Positions 7,396 through 14,901 of a stretch of 14,956 nt of DNA are shown here, piece after piece (the stretch's first letter is position 1; each line of letters begins with the position of its first letter). The position numbers and the translations under genes were made by a program. The DNA is from B46-G9 sp964548365 (GTDB taxonomy: Bacteria > Desulfobacterota > DSM-4660 > Desulfatiglandales > Desulfatiglandaceae): contig CAZJRD010000082.1 of assembly GCA_964548365.1 (NCBI GenBank), forward strand, positions 1-14,956, read 5' to 3'. Under the pieces are notes generated by a model. It was not told the origin of the DNA, did not search any database, and saw only the letters and a list, made by a program, of their open reading frames with translations.

Positions 7396-9704
7396 CGACC
7401 TGCATAGCTATACCTTCCTTTCCATTTTCTGGAGCGGAGGCCTGCACATACGGCCTGCCCCAAAGCCAGCCCGCCGTCATTGGAGGGTACAAGACGGTGG
7501 CTGTAAACCCGAAAGCCGTCTTGCTCCAGCAGCTTTGTCAGACTGCTCAGAAGGGTGGCATTCTGGAAAGAGCCTCCGCTCATGGCCACCTCTTCGATGC
7601 CTGTCTCCTCCCTGATAACATGGCACGTCTCCCGGAGCATCTGTATGATGGTGTTGTGGAAGCGTGCACTTATGGTGCCCTTGCAGGTGCCCTTCTCCAA
7701 GTCCTCTACAATGCTCCGGATCAGATCTGCTGTCAACAGATGGTGATGATTTTCGCCTTTTTCTATCCGGTACGGGTAGTGTCTTTTTTCACCCTGGCGC
7801 TGACACATTTCCAGCTCAATAGGGGCCTGGCCCTCATAGACGTTTTTGTCCCTAAGCCCGATAAGCGATGAAACCGCGTCGAAGAGCCTTCCACAGCTCG
7901 ACGTGAGGGGTGAATTCACTCCCTGTCGAGCCATTCGGACCACAATGGCAGCCTGGGTTTTGTCCAGGTGCTGCACAAAAGGGATGTCAAGATCAAAGAG
8001 CGCGTCATCGTAAGATTTGTGGAGATACACCAGGGCCATCCTCCAGGGAAATTTTGCGGCGGCGTCCCCGCCGGGGAGGGGGATGTAGTCGAGGTGGGCC
8101 TTCCTCTGAAAGGACACCAGGTCTGCGAGGATGATGTCCCCTCCCCAGATGTGTCCATCAGTCCCCAACCCTGTCCCGTCCATGGCCAGTCCGATGACCG
8201 GGCCTGCTATGCCGTATTCCGCCATGCACCCCACGATGTGGGCATGATGATGCTGGACGGCGATGCGGGTGACGTGGCTTTGTTCCCGGGCGAACCGGGA
8301 ACTGAGATAGTCCGGGTGCACATCGTGGGCAATGACTGCGGGCTCGATTTCAAGAATCCTCTGGAGGTGCGAGATGGTAAGCGTGAAAAATTCATAGGTC
8401 TCAAGGTTCTCCATGTCTCCCACGTGCTGACTCAGGAAGACGCGATTTTCCTTGGTAAGACAGACGGTGTTTTTGAGTTCCCCGCCTACGGCCAGGACCG
8501 GGGGAAGGCTGGGAAAGCTTTCAGGCAGGAAGATGGGGGTGGGAACATACCCGCGGGATCTCCTGATCTGCCTGGACACCCGATTGATGACCCGGACGAT
8601 GGAGTCATCACTCCTGAGATAGATATCGCGGTTGTGGACCAGGAAACAGTCCGCGATGCCTTTCAGGTTGAGAAAAGCCGAGCTGTTGTCGATGTTGATG
8701 GGCTCTTCGGTCATGTTTCCGCTGGTCATGACCAGCGCCTTAAACGGGGCGTCCATCAGGAGGTAATGGAGCGGGGTGTAAGGGAGCATGATGCCGAAAT
8801 AGCGGTTCCTGGGCGCGACCTGCGGTGACAGCTCGTGGGAGTGGCGCTTTCGGAGGATCACGATGGGGCGCTGCCTGCTGGTGAGAATGGCAGCTTCTTC
8901 CGGGGAAACCTGGGTGGTATCCCGGGCTGCTTGAAGGTCAGGCACCATGACGGCGAGCGGTTTTTCTTCACGGTGTTTCCGTTTCCTGAGCCGGACGACC
9001 GCCTTGTGGTTGGTGGCGTCAACAGCCAGGTGAAAGCCGCCGAGGCCCTTAACGGCCAGGATCGCTCCGTCCTGCAGGAGCCGGATGGCCTCCTGCACCG
9101 GATCAGCACAGGCCAGGAGACTGCCGTTTCGGTCATGCAGGGCGGTTTGAGGCCCGCATTTCCAGCAGGCGTTGGGTTGGGCATGAAAGCGGCGGTTGGA
9201 CGGGTCCTCGTATTCTCGCCTGCAGGTGGGACACATCTCGAATTTTCGCATGGTGGTACTGGGTCGATCATACGGGATATCCTGGATGATCGTGTAACGG
9301 GGACCGCAATTGGTGCAGTTGATGAAAGGATAGCGGTATCGCCGGTCGTTGGGATCCCGCAATTCAGCGAGACAGTCGGGGCAGATGCTCACGTCCGGTG
9401 AGATCAGCGCCGAGCGGCTAAGGCCAGACTTGCTTTCACGGATCTCAAAGGAACCTTCCCCCAGGACGGGGATTTCAATCTGATCCAGGGCTGATATCTG
9501 GGCAAGGGGAGGATTTTCCGTTACAATTGCGTTGAAAAAGCTGGTGATACGGATCTCCGGCCCCTCCACTTCAAGGGTGACCCCCTGGGATGTATTGATC
9601 ACATATCCCGCCAGGTGGAAACGATGGGCAAGTTGATAGATAAAAGGCCGGAACCCAACTCCCTGGACAATGCCCTGGATGGCCCCCTTTACCCGTTTTA
9701 CCAT
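7392..9704 (-). CDS. hypF: Carbamoyltransferase HypF
   Basis: This cytoplasmic enzyme of 770 residues turns carbamoyl phosphate into the thiocarbamate on HypE that becomes the cyanide ligands of NiFe hydrogenase. Domains: acylphosphatase (about 1-95, GIVQGVGFRPF with R19); two zinc-finger repeats (C108/C111/C130/C133 and C158/C161/C180/C183); a YrdC-like nucleotide-binding domain (about 200-385, KGLGGFHLAVDATN); and a Kae1-like domain (about 400-765, HDVHPDYLS, HHHAHIVG, AMDGTGLGTDG). An in-frame ATG at 9764 would add 20 residues overlapping hypB. The start at 9704 is preferred because it lies seven bases after the hypB stop and gives the usual HypF N-terminus. It is part of the hyp operon, between hypB and hypD. 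Confidence 0.97.
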   Translation of the reverse strand: MVKRVKGAIQGIVQGVGFRPFIYQLAHRFHLAGYVINTSQGVTLEVEGPEIRITSFFNAIVTENPPLAQISALDQIEIPVLGEGSFEIRESKSGLSRSALISPDVSICPDCLAELRDPNDRRYRYPFINCTNCGPRYTIIQDIPYDRPSTTMRKFEMCPTCRREYEDPSNRRFHAQPNACWKCGPQTALHDRNGSLLACADPVQEAIRLLQDGAILAVKGLGGFHLAVDATNHKAVVRLRKRKHREEKPLAVMVPDLQAARDTTQVSPEEAAILTSRQRPIVILRKRHSHELSPQVAPRNRYFGIMLPYTPLHYLLMDAPFKALVMTSGNMTEEPINIDNSSAFLNLKGIADCFLVHNRDIYLRSDDSIVRVINRVSRQIRRSRGYVPTPIFLPESFPSLPPVLAVGGELKNTVCLTKENRVFLSQHVGDMENLETYEFFTLTISHLQRILEIEPAVIAHDVHPDYLSSRFAREQSHVTRIAVQHHHAHIVGCMAEYGIAGPVIGLAMDGTGLGTDGHIWGGDIILADLVSFQRKAHLDYIPLPGGDAAAKFPWRMALVYLHKSYDDALFDLDIPFVQHLDKTQAAIVVRMARQGVNSPLTSSCGRLFDAVSSLIGLRDKNVYEGQAPIELEMCQRQGEKRHYPYRIEKGENHHHLLTADLIRSIVEDLEKGTCKGTISARFHNTIIQMLRETCHVIREETGIEEVAMSGGSFQNATLLSSLTKLLEQDGFRVYSHRLVPSNDGGLALGQAVCAGLRSRKWKGRYSYAGR

Positions 9705-9711
9705 CTCGCTG

Positions 9712-10371
9712 TCAGGCCGTCTTTCTGTTCCGGACCTCTTGTTTGAGCCATTCATACCAGGCATCCAGCCCTTCGCCCGTCTTGCACGAGATTTCGAAAA
9801 TGGTCATATGGGGGTTTATCTTGAGCGCCTCTTCACGGATTCTCTCCACCGTGCAATCCACATACGGGAGGAGGTCAATTTTATTGATGAGCAGGACACT
9901 AGACTCATGAAACATGAGGGGATACTTGGCAGGCTTGTCATCCCCCTCGGTGACACTGAGAATCATGGCCTTGAAGTCTTCTCCCACCTTGAATTCTGCC
10001 GGGCACACGAGATTGCCCACGTTCTCCACCACCAGGAGATCAAGACCTGCCAGGTCAAACTCGCCGAATGTGTCCCGGATCATATTCCCGTCCAAGTGAC
10101 AGGCCCCTCCAGTGTTGATCTGGACTACCGGGATCTCCATCAGGGCAATCCGTTCCGCATCCTGGGAGGACTGGATGTCTCCTTCAATTACTCCCAGGGA
10201 GATGTCTTTCCTGAGGGCTTGGATGGTTCGCTCGAGGAGGCTGGTTTTGCCCGCGCCCGGGGAACTCATGAGGTTCATGACAGTCAGGTTGTGTTCGTCA
10301 AAGAGGCTGCGGTTCTGCTGTGCGATACGGTCGTTTGCCTCAAGAATATTTTTTACAACGGAAATTTTCAT
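9712..10371 (-). CDS. hypB: Hydrogenase nickel-incorporation GTPase HypB
   Basis: This 219-residue SIMIBI-class GTPase works with HypA to insert nickel into the hydrogenase large subunit. Visible motifs are the P-loop SSPGAGKTS (K42), the switch region GDIQSSQD (64-71), the dimer-interface metal site C91-H92 (GGACHLDG), C123 in NLVCPAE, and base recognition NKID (163-166). It lacks both the histidine-rich N-terminal nickel store and the CxxCGC N-terminal metal motif known from some HypB proteins, so it should be a simple GTPase form. AAGGAG lies six bases before the ATG. A 223-base repeat element separates it from hypA, so it may need its own promoter. Confidence 0.97.
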   Translation of the reverse strand: MKISVVKNILEANDRIAQQNRSLFDEHNLTVMNLMSSPGAGKTSLLERTIQALRKDISLGVIEGDIQSSQDAERIALMEIPVVQINTGGACHLDGNMIRDTFGEFDLAGLDLLVVENVGNLVCPAEFKVGEDFKAMILSVTEGDDKPAKYPLMFHESSVLLINKIDLLPYVDCTVERIREEALKINPHMTIFEISCKTGEGLDAWYEWLKQEVRNRKTA

Positions 10372-10463
10372 ACTCCACTCCTTAGGTTATCAGGTTCGAT
10401 CTGCCTCCAGATGATTTTGATGCATTCCAACATCCGGATGAGAATGAAAATGTCGAAAAAACT

Positions 10464-10686
10464 CTTAGCCACAGACACACGCAGACCTGCGCAGACATTG
10501 ATCCGCGGCCGATCCCCGTACGATCTTCCGACCCACGCGGCAGGCTTGGCCGCCGATCAACAATCATTGCCCCTCGGGCAAGGAAAAAGCTTTCCTCGCG
10601 AAGCGATGACAGTTTTCGTCCGGACATGTCGTCCGGAGGAAAGGTTTTTGCAGTCGTCGGTGTGCGTCGGCATGCGTCTGCGGCTG
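10464..10686. repeat. Imperfect inverted-repeat element between hypA and hypB
   Basis: The left end TTAGCCACAGACACACGCAG and the reverse complement of the right end (TCAGCCGCAGACGCATGCCG) agree at most of the first 22 positions. Internal hairpins include GCGGC/GCCGC (10537-10553), TGCCC/GGGCA (10568-10580) and a repeated TCCGGA pair near 10624-10639. No plausible gene is encoded. On the hyp-coding strand the distal arm runs into GAGTTTTTTC, so the whole element could fold into a long hairpin followed by a U-run. This gene-free stretch (10372-10725) contains nothing else I recognise. Confidence 0.55.
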
Positions 10687-10725
10687 AATATCTGTTGGTT
10701 TCCGGGCTGAAGCCCCATGCCTCAA

Positions 10726-11067
10726 TCATTCCACTTCCATTTCAACAATGGAAAGATCCTGCCCGGAAATAGTGCGTATGTTGGGGCTCTCGCAATAGGG
10801 ACAACTGAATACGTAATCCTCTATTTCAAATCCTTGGTCGCAGTCCAGGCAAATCCCTTTCAGGGGGATCATTTCCATGTCAAGGACTGCGCCTTCCATG
10901 TTGGTGCCGGATACAATGATCTCAAAACAGAAGGAAAGGGCCTCCGGCACGATGGCGGAAAGTTTTCCGATGTTTAGCTTGACCGACTTGAGGCCACTGG
11001 CGTGATTTTTTACCATTTCCTCCTGGAGAATATCCGTGAGGCTCTGGGCGATGGACATTTCATGCAT
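10726..11067 (-). CDS. hypA: Hydrogenase nickel chaperone HypA
   Basis: This 113-residue protein begins MHEMSIAQSL, the conserved HypA N-terminus in which H2 and E3 help bind nickel. A structural zinc site is formed by C73/C76 and C89/C92 in CLDC...CPYC. HypA hands nickel to the hydrogenase large subunit together with HypB. An upstream in-frame ATG (11097) would add ten residues ahead of the nickel-binding MHE and is rejected, because HypA needs a free start at that point. GAGG lies about 11 bases before the chosen ATG. It follows the DUF2333 gene by 76 bases. Confidence 0.95.
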   Translation of the reverse strand: MHEMSIAQSLTDILQEEMVKNHASGLKSVKLNIGKLSAIVPEALSFCFEIIVSGTNMEGAVLDMEMIPLKGICLDCDQGFEIEDYVFSCPYCESPNIRTISGQDLSIVEMEVE

Positions 11068-11143
11068 TGTTGCAGTTACCTCGGTCGCCTGATTCACGGT
11101 TCACGGTTGTTCACTTTAAGCCCTGTGCCTTAAGCCTCTAAAA

Positions 11144-12103
11144 TTATCCCTGCATCAGCGCCACGATCAGCGAATTGATCTTCTGCCTGGCGTCGTTGAA
11201 TACCCCAGATAAGTTCAGAGAATGGTTGGCGAAGATGCTGTCGGGGTCCCCGTTGAACACGATCAGCGGTTCGAAATCGCAACGACCGAGGTTTTCCAGA
11301 ATCTTGTCCACCATTTTCACGGAATTCTTGTCTTTCAGAACTCTCAGGAAGTCGATCCGGATGGCCTTGAAAGATTCGCGGAGGGCATAGGCGACTCCCT
11401 GGGCGTAATAGAAGTTATCGTCAATCTGGTACCAGGGGATATCAATATCCACCAGTTTCGAAGTCTTTGGGCCCTGTTTCGACGTTTCCTCCACGTTGAC
11501 GGCCTGAGAAAGGTCTCTTGGCGCATTGATCAGGCGCGTGTTCACCCCACCCATGAGAGAGGCGTACTGCCTGAGGAGTTGTGCCAGGTTGTCTGCCCTG
11601 GGGTAAAAAAACGATTTTCCAACGCGGAGGTTGTTGGAAAAGACCTGCAGATTATTTGCCGCCTGTTTCAATTTGCTTTCATACGATGGAAACCACCATT
11701 TCTTCGGGTCGTTGGAAAGGGAGGAGAAGGCGGCTTCCGCGAACGGGTCCAGCTTGTCCGTGGTTCGCATCCTGGAGAGATTGTCCCGCAAAACCCGTAC
11801 GTTATACCGGACAACCTCCAGTTCGCCGAGCTGAAAATTGGGCATATTGTCAAGGAGCGCAGTGGGCCAGAACAGGTCATTGGGCAGCCAGTTCTTGAGC
11901 ATTTGCCGGGTCAGTTGTTCATTGGTGGCGATGAATGCTACCCCGGGCACCCGCTTGTCCAGCTTTCCAAGGTTCAACGGATCCGGTTTCCGGGAATTGA
12001 AGGCCATGACCAGCACGATGAACAGGAAGATGATGAGCAGGACAGCCGCAGTGGTGACCTTTGAAACACCCTTTTTTTCCTTTTTTTCTCCCCTTTTTTT
12101 CAT
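11144..12103 (-). CDS. DUF2333 family membrane-anchored protein
   Basis: This 319-residue protein has a lysine-rich cytoplasmic N-terminus (1-15) and a single hydrophobic segment (17-35), followed by a soluble, probably periplasmic domain. The segments PGVAFIATNEQLTRQMLKNW, LPNDLFWPTALLDNMPNFQLGE and YRVRVLRDNLSR-like text recall the DUF2333 family, known from proteobacteria without a defined function. The match is from memory of family sequences. It is placed ahead of hypA on the same strand and may be co-transcribed, but no functional link to hydrogenase maturation is known to me. GAGAGGG precedes the ATG by about five bases. Codon use and composition look like those of its neighbours. Confidence 0.75.
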   Translation of the reverse strand: MKKRGEKKEKKGVSKVTTAAVLLIIFLFIVLVMAFNSRKPDPLNLGKLDKRVPGVAFIATNEQLTRQMLKNWLPNDLFWPTALLDNMPNFQLGELEVVRYNVRVLRDNLSRMRTTDKLDPFAEAAFSSLSNDPKKWWFPSYESKLKQAANNLQVFSNNLRVGKSFFYPRADNLAQLLRQYASLMGGVNTRLINAPRDLSQAVNVEETSKQGPKTSKLVDIDIPWYQIDDNFYYAQGVAYALRESFKAIRIDFLRVLKDKNSVKMVDKILENLGRCDFEPLIVFNGDPDSIFANHSLNLSGVFNDARQKINSLIVALMQG

Positions 12104-12139
12104 TTGAACCCTCTCTCATTAGTAGCTTATGGATAAACC

Positions 12140-12203
12140 GTATCAACTCAATAAATAAGGCAGTTCAGGCAACGCATGGTCGCGACCCGGAGGTCGCTCC
12201 TAC
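12140..12203. repeat. Partial copy of the 3681 element with a REP-like hairpin
   Basis: GTATCAACTCAATAAA (12140-12155) is the exact reverse complement of 3837-3852. The following sequence, up to CTCCTAC (12203), aligns with 3681-3735 at roughly three positions in four, including CGCATG, TCGCGACC and GTCGCT. GCGACC (12182-12187) and GGTCGC (12192-12197) form a hairpin, and GCTCCTAC (12196-12203) is the reverse of the GTAGGAGC core. The next 145 bases up to the MITE-like element show no gene and no other feature I can support. Confidence 0.6.
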
Positions 12204-12348
12204 TTGGAAAGAGAGCGAAGCAATCTCTCCCTTCGGCATTCGACATTCATTGCTCGATCTTGGATGTTCTATTCCCCGTCGGCAGTACATTGTCGGAAAC
12301 ATACCGGATGATTGTAGTGGGTGGGTTGTTCAGTTGTCAACCTTTCAA

Positions 12349-12584
12349 TAAGGGCTCACTCAAAAATAAGTTCCCAGAATTGGCGCCCAGATTTAGCCCG
12401 GGTTTCTCCGATGTCACAGCAGATTATTGATGAGAAATCCGGGTTAGGTCGGCTTTGTTCGATCCGAAATCACAAAGCCACAGGAATAGCGGGACTATTT
12501 CGCGGATTTTGGGGTTGAGGATCGGATGAAGATGGCCTGAAGGTGGGATGCGAAAAGGTGAAGTTATTTTTGAGTGAGCCCTAA
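12349..12584. mobile_element. MITE-like non-autonomous insertion with TAA target duplication
   Basis: A 230-bp element (12352-12581) has perfect 18-bp terminal inverted repeats, GGGCTCACTCAAAAATAA and its complement, and is flanked on both sides by TAA (12349-12351 and 12582-12584). The similarity of the arms continues past one mismatch. It holds no transposase frame. Two internal hairpins are visible: CCCGGGTTTCTC/GAGAAATCCGGG (12397-12443, one mismatch) and GGCTTTG/CAAAGCC (12451-12479). Structure and three-base target duplication fit a MITE mobilised in trans by a transposase, possibly of an IS5-related group that duplicates TNA; the parent element is not in this window. It inserted at the 3' end of the ASKHA gene. 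Confidence 0.8.
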
Positions 12585-14140
12585 GACCGGACCGATGGAA
12601 AAATGATTTTGTCGGTGTGGGGAATGAACTTCGCCGCGCTGAAAAAATTCATGAATTCCTGGTTCACATTGAGTTCCAGGTAGGTGATTTGGTCCCGGAT
12701 GAGGAAGATGTTCTTCCTGGCCTCGGCCGAAAGGAGACCCTGCGTGGCCCCTTGCAGGGACGTATTGCCCAGCGGCACATACGTTTCAAGGGGGAGATCG
12801 GGAATCATCCCGATGGTGATGGCTGAGCGAGGATCGATATAGGAACCGAAAGTCCCGGCAATGAAGAAATGACGGATTTTGCTCAGCGGGATGCCGACCG
12901 TATTGGTGATGGTAGTGAGGATGGTGAACATGGCGGCCTTTGAGCGGACAAGGCCGTCAATGTCGGTCTGCGCAAGGGTGAGCGGTTTCCCGGTCCCGGA
13001 TTTCTCCGGCCCCACCACCACAAGCTCCGTGATACCGTCTTTCTCCCTGAGAAGGTCTCCACAGGTGCGCCGAACGAACTTGCCCCGCATGTCGATCATC
13101 CCTGAGAGGAAAAGGTGTGCAACCAGGTCTATGAGTCCCGACCCGCAGATACCTATTGGGTCCTGATCAGCAATGGTCCGGGTGTGAAATTCGTGCGTAT
13201 CCGGATCAATAGAGACCTTGTCAATGACCCCCGGTCCCGCCATCATACCCATATTTGCCACGCCGCCTTCAAGGGCGGGTCCGGCCGCCCCTGCACAGGC
13301 CATGAGCCAGTCACTATTGCCGATGACCACTTCAGCGTTGGTTCCCACATCCACCAGGAGGGATACCTCCTCCTGCTGGTTCATGCCGGATGCCAGAATT
13401 CCGGCGATGAGATCTCCCCCAAAATAACTCCCCACGTTGGGGAAAACCAGGACGGGAGCGCCAGGGAGGATGTCCAGGGCCAGTTCATGTGCCTTTATGA
13501 TCGGCGGGCTGTTTAAGGCCGGGATATACGGTTCCCGGCAGAGCCAGTAGGGGTCAAGGCCCAGGAAGAGGTGGGTCATGGTGGTATTTCCCGCCACTGC
13601 CATTCCCGCGATCGTCATCATTTCAATGGTGTGTTTCCGGCAAAGGGTGTGTACCTCCTGGTTGAGACGATCCCGCACCAGGGATTGGAGCTTTTGGAGT
13701 CCTCCCTCCTGTGCGGCATAATGGATCCTCGTCAGGATATCCAAGCCGATCTCGATCTGGGGGTTGTGAAATGACGTTTCATCAACCCTTTCACGCGTGG
13801 AAAGATTCAGGAGCCGAACCACGACTGTTGAACTGCCGAGGTCGACGGCCAGGCCATAAAGGGGAGCATCCGCGGCTCCAGGGAGAACGCCGGAAAGGTG
13901 GAGCCGGTCGTGATCCTCAAAAAGCACCGCCTCCACCTGATAATCATATTTTCTGAGGATGGTCGGGATCTCCCTGGCCAGCGGGAAATCGAAGAGGATT
14001 TCGTTTTGCGGGAGGGCCTTCCTGATGCCCTTCATCAGCCGGTCAACATCCGCGGTATTGTCGTTCAGGCTGGGCGGGACCATTTCCGGTGTTACCTTTC
14101 TGATCCAGCCTCGGGTTTTGGCATCTTTGGGTTCGTCCAT
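12581..14140 (-). CDS. RACo-like ASKHA domain protein (DUF4445) lacking the ferredoxin domain
   Basis: This 519-residue protein resembles the middle and C-terminal parts of RACo, the ATP-dependent reductive activator of corrinoid proteins. A linker region (about 15-90) is followed by an actin-like ATPase fold: phosphate-1 loop VDLGSSTVV (99-107), HNPQIEIGLDILTRI (125-139), AGNTTMTH (183-190), GGDLIAG (241-247), phosphate-2 loop VDVGTNAEV (263-271) and FIAGTFGSYIDP near the end. The N-terminal [2Fe-2S] ferredoxin domain of classical RACo is absent, so electrons would have to come from a partner if the job is redox. The ATG overlaps the yjbQ stop (TAATG), with GGAG four bases upstream. The stop TAG is formed at the edge of a MITE-like insertion; without it the protein would end one tyrosine later. 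Confidence 0.87.
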   Translation of the reverse strand: MDEPKDAKTRGWIRKVTPEMVPPSLNDNTADVDRLMKGIRKALPQNEILFDFPLAREIPTILRKYDYQVEAVLFEDHDRLHLSGVLPGAADAPLYGLAVDLGSSTVVVRLLNLSTRERVDETSFHNPQIEIGLDILTRIHYAAQEGGLQKLQSLVRDRLNQEVHTLCRKHTIEMMTIAGMAVAGNTTMTHLFLGLDPYWLCREPYIPALNSPPIIKAHELALDILPGAPVLVFPNVGSYFGGDLIAGILASGMNQQEEVSLLVDVGTNAEVVIGNSDWLMACAGAAGPALEGGVANMGMMAGPGVIDKVSIDPDTHEFHTRTIADQDPIGICGSGLIDLVAHLFLSGMIDMRGKFVRRTCGDLLREKDGITELVVVGPEKSGTGKPLTLAQTDIDGLVRSKAAMFTILTTITNTVGIPLSKIRHFFIAGTFGSYIDPRSAITIGMIPDLPLETYVPLGNTSLQGATQGLLSAEARKNIFLIRDQITYLELNVNQEFMNFFSAAKFIPHTDKIIFPSVRS

Positions 14141-14556
14141 TATTCTCCGATTATCTTGATGAGGACCCGTTTTCTCCGCCGCCCGTCAAATTCTCCGTAA
14201 AAAATCTGCTCCCAGGTTCCGAAATCTAACTTACCATCAGTGACGGCCGCTACAACCTCTCTTCCCATAATCTGTCGTTTCATGTGGGCATCGGCATTAT
14301 CCTCACCTACATTGTGGCGGTATTGTGAGACGGGTTCGTGGGGTGCAAGTTTTTCCAGCCATTTTTCATAATCCTGATGGAGGCCGGATTCATCATCGTT
14401 GATAAAAACGGACGCAGTAATATGCATCGCGTTGCAGAGAACAAAACCCTCTTTGATCCCACTTTCCCTTAGACATCCTTCCACTTGGGGGGTTATGTTT
14501 ATAAATGCCCTTCGTGTCGGCACATTGAACCATAATTCCTTCCTGTAGCTTTTCAT
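14140..14556 (-). CDS. yjbQ: YjbQ family (UPF0047) secondary thiamine-phosphate synthase-like protein
   Basis: This 138-residue protein is the usual length for the family. Conserved features are MHITASVFIND (44-54, H45), the acidic segment ESGLHQDYEKWL (56-67), YRHN..EDNADAHMK (79-93, H81, H91) and the signature FGTWEQIFYGEFDGRRRK (112-129). Members can rescue thiamine-phosphate synthase deficiency in E. coli, but the true physiological reaction is unsettled. It is cytoplasmic. A strong AAGGAGG (14567-14573 on the plus strand) sits ten bases before the ATG. It is the first gene of a pair with the ASKHA protein, which it overlaps by one base, so translation is probably coupled. No TPP riboswitch is visible upstream. 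Confidence 0.92.
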   Translation of the reverse strand: MKSYRKELWFNVPTRRAFINITPQVEGCLRESGIKEGFVLCNAMHITASVFINDDESGLHQDYEKWLEKLAPHEPVSQYRHNVGEDNADAHMKRQIMGREVVAAVTDGKLDFGTWEQIFYGEFDGRRRKRVLIKIIGE

Positions 14557-14602
14557 GTTCGATACCCCTCCTTCTTACACCTTATGTTCTGCAATATTTC
14601 TG

Positions 14603-14619
14603 CCTGGTCCCTTACCAGG
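14603..14619. promoter_or_regulatory. Perfect hairpin/palindrome upstream of yjbQ
   Basis: CCTGGT and ACCAGG form a perfect 6-bp inverted repeat around a five-base loop, about 47 bases before the yjbQ start. It could be an operator or a leader hairpin. Further upstream, TTGACT and AGTCAA (14658-14691 region) form another inverted pair. The TTGACT on the yjbQ strand could serve as a -35 box, but no good -10 follows. The rest of 14574-14901 shows no gene. Confidence 0.3.
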
Positions 14620-14846
14620 GTCTGCACTCGATATGGGCAAACGGTTTCGAGAATTCTCTGCTTGACTATCAGGGAGGGGTAAAAAAGTCAAATACTTGGG
14701 TGAAACTCATGGCGCAAAATTTAGACGGTGGATTTGGGGCCCGGCCGAATGCTTGTATTTTTCCGGATTTTATGATACAGAGAACCTTAGGCCAAGATCT
14801 CACTTGGTAAATATGACTGCCATATCAATATTTGAATAAACCCAAT

Positions 14847-14862
14847 CAGGTATCGTTACCTG
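14847..14862. promoter_or_regulatory. Perfect palindrome near the right edge (operator or weak terminator)
   Basis: CAGGTA and TACCTG form a perfect 6-bp inverted repeat around TCGT, followed on the plus strand by CCTCATTTTTAATTTT. It lies 40 bases before a possible plus-strand start codon at 14902. An operator for that gene is as likely as a weak terminator. Confidence 0.3.
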
Positions 14863-14901
14863 CCTCATTTTTAATTTTACCACGTTCACAATAAAACTGA
14901 A

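Noticed and set aside
6894..8828. Two long plus-strand open frames (325 and 286 codons) opposite hypD and hypF
   Set aside because: They lie wholly antisense to strongly conserved HypD and HypF motifs, and their translations look like low-information shadows.
9670..10710. 346-codon plus-strand open frame across hypB and the repeat element
   Set aside because: It runs antisense to HypB's GTPase motifs and then through a non-coding inverted repeat, so a real gene is very unlikely.
11222..12064. 280-codon plus-strand open frame opposite the DUF2333 gene
   Set aside because: The minus-strand frame has a clean start, a ribosome site and a membrane segment, whereas the plus frame shows no domain.
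14557..14700. TPP riboswitch ahead of yjbQ
   Set aside because: The leader has short hairpins but no recognisable thi-box core sequences.
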